The position numbers and the translations under genes are program-made. From NCBI GenBank assembly GCA_018674095.1, contig JABHAX010000056.1:1-38216 (forward strand): a stretch of 38,216 nt of DNA, written 5' to 3'. Numbering within the stretch: the stretch's first letter is position 1; each line of letters begins with the position of its first letter. This DNA comes from Fidelibacterota bacterium (GTDB lineage Bacteria > Fidelibacterota > Marinisomatia > Marinisomatales > UBA1611). Below the pieces are notes generated by a model. The model was not told where the DNA came from, searched no databases, and saw only the letters and a program-made list of their open reading frames with translations. This document shows positions 1-10,108 of the stretch, in pieces.

Positions 1-117
1 AATTATAATCATTATCATTTAGCTATAAAAAAAATACAGGTAAATTTCAGGTGGTTACTTCAAAAACGGTCTATTTGTGTCTATTTCTGTCATATCGGGA
101 AAGTACAAAAGGGCAAC

Positions 118-139
118 AAAAAACCCCACGAATGTGGGG
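118..139 (-). terminator. Rho-independent terminator downstream of the sorting-domain fragment
   Basis: On the - strand: CCCCAC-ATTC-GTGGGG followed by TTTTTTGTTG; lies just 3' of the - strand ORF ending at 164. Confidence 0.8.
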
Positions 140-163
140 CTTGATGTTGTAGAAAGGGTAAAC

Positions 164-412
164 CTATTTCAGCAGTACCATCTTCTTGGTTTGTATAAAT
201 TCCCCTGCCTCTATCGTATAAAGGTAAAGTCCTGCTGATACAGCCTTACCTTTATTATCTACACCAGCCCATTTAATAGCCTTGTATCCAGCACTTTTTT
301 GGGCATTGACAAGTGTATTAACCAACCGCCCATTCAGGTCATATATGCGGATATTTACGAATGCGTTTTCTGGCAGTTCATATTGAATTGTGGTCGTGGG
401 ATTAAAGGGATA
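164..412 (-). pseudogene. Fragment of a secreted protein: C-terminal FlgD-like / T9SS-type A sorting domain only
   Basis: Translation YPFNPTTTIQYELPENAFVNIRIYDLNGRLVNTLVNAQKSAGYKAIKWAGVDNKGKAVSAGLYLYTIEAGEFIQTKKMVLLK is a classic C-terminal sorting/FlgD-like module with no preceding passenger; upstream sequence switches at ~412 to opposite-strand endonuclease sequence. Confidence 0.7.
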
Positions 413-759
413 AACTGTGAACACACCTATCCCCAAAGCATGGGTGCTGGAGATGAACCACAAAAAAGTGATATGCATCATTTGTTCCCCTGTAAATCAA
501 ATGTGAACTCATCTCGTGGGAATGACCCGTATGCAGAGATACCAGATGAAGATACAGACACTTGGTACCGCAATGATTATTCACAAGAAGATATCCCAAC
601 AGAATACATAGATGAGTTTGCAGAAAAGGATAATCCACCTGACCCTAATAATGAAGTATTTGAACCCCGAGAGAATCATAAGGGTAACGCATCAAGAGCT
701 ATGTTCTATTTCTTTGCGATGTATAACAATGTTGCTGACACCAACTCCTACATTGATTG
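413..759 (+). pseudogene. Internal fragment of an endonuclease I-family (NucM/EndA-like) secreted nuclease
   Basis: NCEHTYPQSMGAGDEPQKSDMHHLFPCKSNVNSSRGNDPYAEIP…EVFEPRENHKGNASRAMFYFFAMYNNVADTN resembles the conserved core of endonuclease I (Endonuclease_1) proteins; no N-terminus or signal peptide, and it stops abruptly. The upstream part of the ORF (299-412) is antisense to the sorting-domain fragment. Confidence 0.7.
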
Positions 760-811
760 ATGTGTCTGACAAAGGTGGAGGTAGAGTTTTTCAGTAGATT
801 CTTCCCTTTAT

Positions 812-2164
812 TTAAGAAGGGCTTTTATGCCATGGGATAGTTTCCTTTATTTTTTTCAGTAATACATCCATTCTCATATTCCAATACCAATATGGAACTA
901 ATTGCAATATGATTATTAAAGCAAAAGTTAATAGAGCACCCAATGCTCCTTGACTCTGCATAAGCTGCATCACTAGGGCAGAACTCATTAAAAAAGAAAA
1001 ACCAACGATCAGCATTGCCCATTTAAATTGATTCAATAATAAATTGCACTTAGATAATTGGTCACCTGTGATCAGTCCGTTCTTCTTTCTTATACTCAGA
1101 TTACCAGAGGTGATTTTTGCGTATTCGATTTCTTTTATTTTTTTCAGATCATCAGGTTTTGGAAAATCCTTCCATTTAATTCCCAAAAGATAAATCACAT
1201 ATCCAAATGCAGGAATTAATAGGATAAGTAATAAACGCGCAAATCCCATAATATCTTCGGTGGTAGTGTGTCCGCCATATACTTCATCAAAAGCATTGTT
1301 CCAATCACTAGATGATCCGTACGACGATAAACTATCTCCTAAGTCTTTTTCATAAGTACCTTGTATACTTGAGATTAAACTGACAAAAATTCCCAACCCA
1401 ACAAATCCTATCAACCATAGGATATGCTTTTTCCTTTTAACAATGAGTTGATCTGTAGATTCCTCATCAAACTCGAAATATTCTTTTTCATATTCTTGCT
1501 CATTTGAATTTGTATCTTCCTTTTGTTCTTCCTGATTATTCGTATCCTGATCGAGAGTTTTTTCTTCAACAATTGGATCAGGTAAATATTCGATTTTTTC
1601 TACTTCCAAATCATTTTTTTCATAATCATAAAAGGTCAATCTTAGTAATGAGTTCGCTGTATCATCTAAATCGTTATACTCTTCTGCATTCTTTGCTTTT
1701 TCGACCCACTCTGGTAATATCCATTGATGTAGTTCTATTTCTTCAGTCTTACCATTTATATTATATTCAATAATAAATTTTTCCTCATCTGAATCCAACC
1801 AACCATCACCACCTTTGATCACCCTTTCACCATAAAATATTAAATCCTTAAGCGGGATGATCAATAAACCATCATCATCATTAAAGAATAATCTATAGTT
1901 AGTAAGTATCAAACCACTTCCATCGGCATATACCGTTGGGAATTCGCCTTTTAAGACTGGAGTGTTATCGAAAATAATATTTAAATATCCTGCCATGTCA
2001 TCATCAGTTTTACATTCGTGTGCCCATTCATCTTTTGAATGTTCCTTAAAATCATTCCAGGAGGAGAAGGGGGCTTTTAAACTCTTTTGAAAGGATTTCC
2101 AAAAACCATCTGTTGACGTTAGATATTCATTCAAATTTTCTTGAGTAATATTCAGTTTAGCCAT
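812..2164 (-). CDS. Hypothetical membrane protein: N-terminal PH-like domain, acidic linker, about 4 TM segments
   Basis: 450 aa ORF; 'GLILTNYRLFFNDDDGLLIIPLKDLIFYGE' resembles bacterial PH-like 'TNyRl' domains; linker DQDTNNQEEQKEDTNSNEQEYEKEYFEFDEE; hydrophobic stretches near 248-266, 312-330 and in the C-terminal third. Confidence 0.7.
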   Translation of the reverse strand: MAKLNITQENLNEYLTSTDGFWKSFQKSLKAPFSSWNDFKEHSKDEWAHECKTDDDMAGYLNIIFDNTPVLKGEFPTVYADGSGLILTNYRLFFNDDDGLLIIPLKDLIFYGERVIKGGDGWLDSDEEKFIIEYNINGKTEEIELHQWILPEWVEKAKNAEEYNDLDDTANSLLRLTFYDYEKNDLEVEKIEYLPDPIVEEKTLDQDTNNQEEQKEDTNSNEQEYEKEYFEFDEESTDQLIVKRKKHILWLIGFVGLGIFVSLISSIQGTYEKDLGDSLSSYGSSSDWNNAFDEVYGGHTTTEDIMGFARLLLILLIPAFGYVIYLLGIKWKDFPKPDDLKKIKEIEYAKITSGNLSIRKKNGLITGDQLSKCNLLLNQFKWAMLIVGFSFLMSSALVMQLMQSQGALGALLTFALIIILQLVPYWYWNMRMDVLLKKIKETIPWHKSPS

Positions 2165-2354
2165 TGTAAGGTCCTAATTATCTTTAGTGTTTAAATATAA
2201 AAGAATAGTTCTAATAGATGCAAGAAATAACTCATGTCCCTGTTTATCGAGCAAATTCAAATAAACAGAAATTCTAAAGAAGCAGTCTTTTATGTGAAGA
2301 AATTACCAACAGTGCATAGGAAACTCGAAACTCCTATGATTACCGTCAGTAGTG

Positions 2355-2428
2355 TAGCGGAGGAGGGACTCGAACCCCCGACACCCGGATTATGATTCCG
2401 GTGCTCTAACCAGCTGAGCTACTCCGCC
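2355..2428 (-). tRNA. tRNA with CAT anticodon (tRNA-Met elongator or tRNA-Ile2)
   Basis: GGCGGAGTAGCTCAGCTGGTTAGAGCACCGGAATCATAATCCGGGTGTCGGGGGTTCGAGTCCCTCCTCCGCTA folds as a cloverleaf; anticodon stem CCGGA/TCCGG with loop ATCATAA; no encoded CCA (CACT follows). Confidence 0.9.
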
Positions 2429-2622
2429 AGGATATTTTACTTTAGTATGTTTTTTCATCTTCAATCAATCGGATGAAGAAACAGTTTTTCTAAACCTAAA
2501 AACATGTAAAAAAAGCCCGCAAAATTAAGGAGTCAATCCAATCAAATACAATGAGAAATCAATCTTAAAAAAATACGTTTTTCCAGTAAATCATGACCGT
2601 AATTTCCGCCACGTTTTTTTGA

Positions 2623-3975
<1,353 letters not shown>

Positions 3976-3997
3976 ACCTTACTCATATTATTATAAC

Positions 3998-4029
3998 AAA
4001 AAAGCCCCGATTAGTATTGGGGCTTTTTT
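3998..4029. terminator. Bidirectional intrinsic terminator between convergent genes
   Basis: AAAAAAGCCCC-GATTAGTATT-GGGGCTTTTTT: A-tract/stem/T-tract symmetric between gdhA (+) and the PPDK_N protein gene (-). Confidence 0.9.
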
Positions 4030-4050
4030 GTTTATTTTGGATTAAGAATA

Positions 4051-7023
4051 TTAAATCCCGGATGATTCTTCCTCATCCATTATTTCAATTTCTTCAGGAA
4101 TCGGCTGAAAAATTAATCCCTTGCCAGTTGTTCCATCTAGGGTTGCCACGAAGGGTTGTTCAAAATGGTACCAATTAACGTAAGTCCCCGATTTAATTAA
4201 GCAATCCTCTTGTAGCCAATCCATATTTAACGAATCTACACTCCGTTTAGGATCAATAGTAAAATAGGCAACATGGAGACTCGTAATATTTTGGAAAAAA
4301 TGGCTTCCAAATGATAGATCAACCGGCAAATCTTTCCGCCCAACTTCGATAATAATTTTAGCTTGTGAAATTTGCCGCCAATTTACGGGGATTCCCAACC
4401 AAGGATCAGCGGAACCCCACCGTCCGGGTCCAGATAGAATGTAGTTCTCATCATGACCAAATTCTCGGTTTATTTCATCAACCTCTTGGGCAATCTCTTT
4501 CGTTTTTGACGGATCAAATGATTCAGGTCTCACCATAACGAAATCGTGAATTTGGTCATATTTTCCATCACCAAGCGTTATGTGACTTTTACAAAATGCG
4601 TCCGATTCAGTCAATTTGGTTTGATAAGATTTCAGACCAGTCAAAACCATGGGTTTAATTTGGAGCAAACAAAAATCTGGTTTCTCATCGGGTTTCATAT
4701 TGACTGCAAATTCAATTTCAACAGGGCAACCTAAAGCTGTCTTTCCAAGTGATAAAATTTGATTTGCAATTTCAGCGAGTGGAATTGTATTCCACTTTAA
4801 AAGGGGTGCAAAGGATACAATTCGAGTCCCTGATTTAGAGAGAGAATCCCGCAAAGTATTATCATCATTAGAAATGACGCTAGCCAACCATTTTAAAGAA
4901 CCGTCATCTTCTGCATCTTTTAGAGAAAAAGATGAAAGGTCTTCCTTGGAATTTTTTAATTTTGATTTGAGCGCAAGACCATAAAATTTATTTTGAGAAT
5001 TTTGCCTTGTTGATTTCATTGAATAAAATTGTGGCAAAATAGATGGGTATTTCGGAGAAATCGTTAAACATTTTTCACCATCAACGATTGTGCGTCCAAA
5101 TCCCAGAGCAAGGTAAGCGACACCTTCATCCCGTTCCATATAAGATACAGGATAATAATTAACACTTTTTAAAACACCACTAAACGTTGGATAAAATCGG
5201 TTACTTTCATAAGATTGTCCAACGATTTCCTGAATAATTACAGCCATTTTCTCTTCTTCGATTCGATGGGACGTATTATCCAATAAAGATTTTGCCTCTC
5301 CTTTAAAAGTGGATGCAAAAACACATTTGATCGCTATTATTAATTCTTTTAATCTTTTTTTATTTGACCGTGAATTATTAGGAAGCATGATAGTTTCATA
5401 AGTACCAGCTAACGGTTGATATTGGGAATCTTCGAGTAAACTTGATGACCGAACTGCTAATGGATATTGATTGTCTTTAATAAACAATTCCAATTTGAGC
5501 ATTAAATCAAGTGAAAGTCTTGCCTTTTTAAATGCACGTTCCAATTTTTTATTATCAGAAAGCTGTAGTGCTTTCTTCCACAGTTGATTGTCTTTCATGA
5601 ATAGATCAAATTCGTCGGTACCAACCACAACGCAATTTGGAACTCTTATGGTCACTTGGTCAAAATCTGTATTGATTCCAGATTGTTTTATCATGGTTCG
5701 AGCAAAAGCTAATCCTCTCGCTTTTCCTCCCAATGAACCACCACACAATCTATAAAATTCAGATTTTTCTTTTTTCATTCGAGCAGATGTGTAATCCAAT
5801 ACTCTTGAATTAGATGTGTCAATTTCAGAATCCAAACATTGAATTAAATAGGTTCTTAATAATTCGCCAGAATCAAACTCATGAACAAAAACAGGACGAA
5901 GTTTAGATGCCAACTTAAATTCTGTTCGAGCAGCAAGCCAATTTGAAAAGTGATGTCGCTCAGCATGATAGAGAAGGGATTCGACTGGAATATCTTTGAT
6001 TTTATCTCGGAATTCATCAATTGTTGTGGCTCGTCCCACCTCTTTTTGATTGGATATTTTAAAAATAAAATCTCCAAAGCCAAAGTTATCCATAATGAAG
6101 TCCCTAAGATCGTTTAACAATGTTTTGGATTTCTTATGTAAAAAAGTAGCATTAACCTCTTTTGCCATGGCTTCATTTACGACTTCAGTTGATTGAAGCA
6201 TGATCGGTATAGACGGATCAATTTTTCGAACCCACTTCGCAAATTTTAATCCAGCTTTCGGATCATTGATTCCATTTTTTGGAAATCGAACGTCAGAAAT
6301 AACCCCAATCATGTTATTTTTATATTTCTTTATGAATCTTTGTGCAGTTTCATAGTTTGGTGTTAAAAGAATTTTAGGTCGCCCTCTTAAATGGAGTAAG
6401 CGTTGGGATGGGCTCAAACTGCGATTCACCAAATTTTTAGTTTGATACATAATTTCTTTATAAATCAAAGGAAGTAGGACAGAATACATACGTGGAGAAT
6501 CTTCAATTAATAATATGGATCGTACATCGCCCTTCCCAATATCTTGTTTGGCATTTTTCCGGTCTTCCACATATTTAATAATGGCTGGAAATACACTGGC
6601 ATCCCCAGACCAAATAAAAACACGATTAATCGATTTTGGTGAAATATTCTCAGGAAGTTGTTTCAGTTCAGATTCATCAAACGCTAAAAGAATAACAGGC
6701 TTTTTTGGGTATTTTTCTTTGATAGCAGACCCCAATGAAATAGGATCTTGATCTTCAATTCGAAGCATAACAATGACTAGATTAAATTGCTTTTTAGTCA
6801 TTGTTTCAATAGCTTCATGTCCAGTAGAAACACGAGTCACTCTTGGTGCATAATTAAAATTCATTCCAATATACTCAGTCAGAATTTGTTCCGTAAGATG
6901 TCCGTCCTCTTCTAATATGAATGCATCGTAGGCGCTGGCAACCAACAAGATCTCGTGAATGCGATGAGGCATAAGGTCTTGAAAGTCAATCTTTGTTTTG
7001 TTTCCTACGAAAAAATCAGTCAT
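4051..7023 (-). CDS. Two receiver-like domains + PEP/pyruvate-binding (PPDK_N, ATP-grasp) protein with extra C-terminal domain
   Basis: 990 aa; receiver-like folds 'HEILLVASAYDAFILEEDG…' and 'SILLIEDSPRMY…VISDVRFPKNG'; PPDK_N signatures 'LGGKARGLAFA', 'LAVRSSSLLEDSQYQPLAGTYET', 'CLLQIKPM'; C-terminal 'LSGPGRWGSADPWLGIPVNW…SFGSHFFQNI'. No PEP-utilising His domain or PEP TIM barrel visible. Confidence 0.85.
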   Translation of the reverse strand: MTDFFVGNKTKIDFQDLMPHRIHEILLVASAYDAFILEEDGHLTEQILTEYIGMNFNYAPRVTRVSTGHEAIETMTKKQFNLVIVMLRIEDQDPISLGSAIKEKYPKKPVILLAFDESELKQLPENISPKSINRVFIWSGDASVFPAIIKYVEDRKNAKQDIGKGDVRSILLIEDSPRMYSVLLPLIYKEIMYQTKNLVNRSLSPSQRLLHLRGRPKILLTPNYETAQRFIKKYKNNMIGVISDVRFPKNGINDPKAGLKFAKWVRKIDPSIPIMLQSTEVVNEAMAKEVNATFLHKKSKTLLNDLRDFIMDNFGFGDFIFKISNQKEVGRATTIDEFRDKIKDIPVESLLYHAERHHFSNWLAARTEFKLASKLRPVFVHEFDSGELLRTYLIQCLDSEIDTSNSRVLDYTSARMKKEKSEFYRLCGGSLGGKARGLAFARTMIKQSGINTDFDQVTIRVPNCVVVGTDEFDLFMKDNQLWKKALQLSDNKKLERAFKKARLSLDLMLKLELFIKDNQYPLAVRSSSLLEDSQYQPLAGTYETIMLPNNSRSNKKRLKELIIAIKCVFASTFKGEAKSLLDNTSHRIEEEKMAVIIQEIVGQSYESNRFYPTFSGVLKSVNYYPVSYMERDEGVAYLALGFGRTIVDGEKCLTISPKYPSILPQFYSMKSTRQNSQNKFYGLALKSKLKNSKEDLSSFSLKDAEDDGSLKWLASVISNDDNTLRDSLSKSGTRIVSFAPLLKWNTIPLAEIANQILSLGKTALGCPVEIEFAVNMKPDEKPDFCLLQIKPMVLTGLKSYQTKLTESDAFCKSHITLGDGKYDQIHDFVMVRPESFDPSKTKEIAQEVDEINREFGHDENYILSGPGRWGSADPWLGIPVNWRQISQAKIIIEVGRKDLPVDLSFGSHFFQNITSLHVAYFTIDPKRSVDSLNMDWLQEDCLIKSGTYVNWYHFEQPFVATLDGTTGKGLIFQPIPEEIEIMDEEESSGI

Positions 7024-7116
7024 GAGTGAAGTTACCGAGCTTGAAGAAAAAAAGAAATATCCAACTATTCGGTCTTGGTATGTTTTTGAGAACTCCTTTA
7101 ATTTCTAGGCTTGAAT

Positions 7117-7827
7117 ATGGTACCTAAGATAATACTTCCAGCCCTGAATTCCACAGGGAATGCTTTTATAAGTTTACTTTTTCCAAATCATTGTTTGGTC
7201 TGTAATGGCGGAGAAATTCAGTCTTGTGATCCTATATGTTCAGGTTGCTTTCAAAAGTTGACCTGTATTCAAATTAAAAATAGAGTTCAAGAATTAACCA
7301 TTAAAGATGATATTGATGTTGCACTTTCGGGTTGGGATTTTGGGGAAATATTACGTCCTGTTATCCATTCTTTGAAATATCAAGAAAGAGCAAAGATTGG
7401 TAAATTCCTTGGAGAAAAATTAGGTGAAAGATTAAAATCGTATTCGTTTCCAAAAATGGATTATTTAATTCCCGTGCCGCTACATCCTGTAAAATACAGG
7501 GATAGAGGTTTTAATCAAGCTGAATGGATTGCAATTGGACTGGGCAATGAATTAGGAATCAAAGTTATTCCCCACCTTATGAAACGGGTGAAATATACAA
7601 TTTCTCAAACAACGCTCAATCGCAAAGAACGTTTAGAAAATATGAAATTGGCATTTCGCATAACAAAAAATGTAAAAGAAAAAAATATTGGAATTGTAGA
7701 TGACGTGTTAACTACCGGATCCACCATTTCATCTATGGCAACTGTATTGAAAGATGCAGGAGCAAAATCAATTGTCGCCTTGACAGTTGCAACACCTTTG
7801 GAGAAAGCAAATGATACGTACACTTAA
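7117..7827 (+). CDS. comF: ComF family protein / phosphoribosyltransferase
   Basis: Cys-rich N-terminus (FPNHCLVCNGGEIQSCDPICSGCFQKL), YLIPVPLHPVKYRDRGFNQAE, PRPP motif VGI VDDVLTTGSTISS; ATG at 7117 preferred to the listed TTG 7111. Confidence 0.88.
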   Translation: MVPKIILPALNSTGNAFISLLFPNHCLVCNGGEIQSCDPICSGCFQKLTCIQIKNRVQELTIKDDIDVALSGWDFGEILRPVIHSLKYQERAKIGKFLGEKLGERLKSYSFPKMDYLIPVPLHPVKYRDRGFNQAEWIAIGLGNELGIKVIPHLMKRVKYTISQTTLNRKERLENMKLAFRITKNVKEKNIGIVDDVLTTGSTISSMATVLKDAGAKSIVALTVATPLEKANDTYT

Positions 7828-8998
7828 AGCGTTTAATTTAAAAGGAAAGAATATTCTTATTCGAGTGGACTTCAATGTTCCGCTCGATGGAGAACGTGTT
7901 TCAAATAGCTTCCGCATTAAAGCAGCATTACCCACTATTAATACCTGTTTAGAAGGAGGTGCAGCTGTTGTACTCATGTCCCATTTAGGAAGACCCGATG
8001 GAGATGTGGATCCATCTTTAAGTCTAATCTCGGTTGGGGAAGAATTAGCGGGACTTATGGAAATGCCTATTAAATTTTCAAATGACTGTGTGTCTAATGA
8101 TGCGATTGATACATCCATTAGTTTAAAATCTGGTGAAGTGCATTTATTAGAAAATTTACGTTTCCATGATGGTGAGAAAACAAATGACTATTCATTTGCT
8201 TCGAGATTAGCTCGTCATGGTCAAATTTATATCAATGATGCATTTGGGACTGCCCACCGAGCTCATGCATCAAATGTTGGCGTTGTTTCCCAATTTAAAC
8301 ATGCTGGAATTGGTTGGTTAATGGATAAAGAAATCAATTTTTTAGATCGATTAATGAAAAAGCCACAACGACCTTTAACCCTTATATTGGGTGGTGCGAA
8401 AATTGGAAGCAAATTAGGACTCATCCACAAATTTATTGAAACAGCTGACCAAATAATTATTGGCGGTGGAATGGCATTTACATTTTTAAAAGCACGTGGG
8501 AAAGAAGTCGGTGGGTCGCTTGTAGATGATACTATGGTTACAACAGCAAAAAATATTTTAAATAAAGCTAGAATGAGTCAAGTACAATTACATTTGCCAG
8601 AAGATGTTATTTGTGGGGAATCTGTAAATGATAAAAATTCAAAAGGTCCTTTTAAAATCAATGAAATTCCTAAAGAGTTGATGGGATTGGATATTGGACC
8701 CCAAACACTTTCAAAATTTAATAATATCATTAGTCAATCAGGAACGGTTGTTTGGAATGGCCCAATGGGTGTATTTGAAAAAAATGCATATGCAAAGGGA
8801 ACTCGAGATCTCGGGATTCATCTCGCTAATTGTGTTGAAAATGGACTGAGAGTAATCGTAGGAGGTGGAGATACATCTGCTGCAACTGAAAAATACGGCT
8901 TAAGTCAATTAATGACACACGTTTCTACTGGTGGTGGAGCCTCGTTAGAATTACTGAGTGGAAACCAATTACCAGCTTTGAGTGCTCTGGAGATATAA
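7811..8998 (+). CDS. pgk: Phosphoglycerate kinase
   Basis: MIRTLKAFNLKGKNILIRVDFNVPLD, VVLMSHLGRPDG, LENLRFHDGEKTND, WNGPMGVFE, GGGDTSAA; ATG at 7811 is the natural start and overlaps the end of comF. Confidence 0.95.
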   Translation: MIRTLKAFNLKGKNILIRVDFNVPLDGERVSNSFRIKAALPTINTCLEGGAAVVLMSHLGRPDGDVDPSLSLISVGEELAGLMEMPIKFSNDCVSNDAIDTSISLKSGEVHLLENLRFHDGEKTNDYSFASRLARHGQIYINDAFGTAHRAHASNVGVVSQFKHAGIGWLMDKEINFLDRLMKKPQRPLTLILGGAKIGSKLGLIHKFIETADQIIIGGGMAFTFLKARGKEVGGSLVDDTMVTTAKNILNKARMSQVQLHLPEDVICGESVNDKNSKGPFKINEIPKELMGLDIGPQTLSKFNNIISQSGTVVWNGPMGVFEKNAYAKGTRDLGIHLANCVENGLRVIVGGGDTSAATEKYGLSQLMTHVSTGGGASLELLSGNQLPALSALEI

Positions 8999-8999
8999 A

Positions 9000-9758
9000 A
9001 TGAAATTAATCCCCATGATTGTAGGAAATTGGAAACTGAACAAAACGCCAACTGCGGGAAGTTCTTTCGTCGAAAAAACAACGAATTTGCTTTTGGAAAT
9101 GAAAAACGTTTCCGTTATTTTCGCCCCGCCTTTTACTGGGCTTTTTGATTTGAATGTTGAACCGCCTTTTTACAGTGCTGCTCAAAATTGTCATTGGGAA
9201 GAAAATGGTGCCTTTACTGGTGAAATATCAGTCTCAATGATTCAGGATTGTGGAACAAGTTTTGTAATTTTAGGTCATTCAGAACGTCGCCATATTTTTG
9301 GTGAAACAAATGAATGGATCAATCGGAAAGTAAAAGCTGTCTTAGCTGGAAATTTGAAGCCGATATTATGTGTCGGAGAATCACTTGAACAGAGAGATGC
9401 TGGGCAAACTGAATTGGTCTTAAAAAGCCAATTAGAAGAAGGATTGAATGGAGTTAATTCACTGCAAAATGTGGTTATTGCTTATGAACCTGTTTGGGCC
9501 ATAGGCACAGGTGTAACAGCATCGCTTGAGCAAGTTGAATCAGCCCATCATTCTGTTCGGAAAATATTAGATGACCTTTATCCGAATTCTGATGATATTC
9601 ACGTTTTGTATGGAGGATCTGTAAATTCAGGAAATGCAGAAAGCCTTATACAAGTTTCAGGCGTAAATGGTTTTTTAATTGGTGGAGCAAGTTTAGATGT
9701 GACCACATTCACATCTATAATTAATAATGTAGAGAATTTTCAAATGAGGACGTTATGA
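9000..9758 (+). CDS. tpiA: Triosephosphate isomerase
   Basis: MIVGNWKLNK, FVILGHSERR, VIAYEPVWAIGTG, VLYGGSVNSGNA; ATG at 9000. Confidence 0.96.
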   Translation: MKLIPMIVGNWKLNKTPTAGSSFVEKTTNLLLEMKNVSVIFAPPFTGLFDLNVEPPFYSAAQNCHWEENGAFTGEISVSMIQDCGTSFVILGHSERRHIFGETNEWINRKVKAVLAGNLKPILCVGESLEQRDAGQTELVLKSQLEEGLNGVNSLQNVVIAYEPVWAIGTGVTASLEQVESAHHSVRKILDDLYPNSDDIHVLYGGSVNSGNAESLIQVSGVNGFLIGGASLDVTTFTSIINNVENFQMRTL

Positions 9759-10102
9759 CAGGAATATTAATTGTAATACATGCAATTGTCAGCTTAATGC
9801 TGATATCAGTAATTTTAATGCAAGCTAGTCAAGGTGGTGGATTATCAGGAACCTTTGGTGGGAATTCAGCAAGCTCTGTTTTGGGTGGGCAAAATGCAGG
9901 GAATGTGTTGAGCCGAATTACCACATGGCTTGCCACTATATTTCTATCATTAGCTGTAGTGATTAGCATCATGAGTGGACCTTCAGAAAATTCCACTTCT
10001 TCCATTGTAAAACAAGCAGCAGAAGATAGACCCATCACACCTGTAACAGAACAAATTCCTATCGGTACTGAAGGAACCCTGGATTTAAGCGGGGACGAAT
10101 GA
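9755..10102 (+). CDS. secG: Preprotein translocase subunit SecG
   Basis: Two hydrophobic segments with LMLISVILMQASQGGGLSGTFGGNSASSVLGGQNAGNVLSRITTWLATIF; ATGA overlap with tpiA. Confidence 0.92.
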   Translation: MTGILIVIHAIVSLMLISVILMQASQGGGLSGTFGGNSASSVLGGQNAGNVLSRITTWLATIFLSLAVVISIMSGPSENSTSSIVKQAAEDRPITPVTEQIPIGTEGTLDLSGDE

Positions 10103-10108
10103 TTTAAT

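Noticed and set aside
402-638. - strand ORF of 78 aa (MDYPFLQTHLCILLGYL…)
   Set aside because: Antisense to the clear endonuclease I sequence on +; no domain signal.
798-832. CCCTT…AAGGG hairpin as terminator of the 812-2164 gene
   Set aside because: Only a 5-bp stem overlapping the stop codon, without a convincing T-tract on the - strand.
825-1022. - strand ORF of 65 aa inside the 812-2164 gene
   Set aside because: Alternate frame of the longer, better-supported membrane protein.
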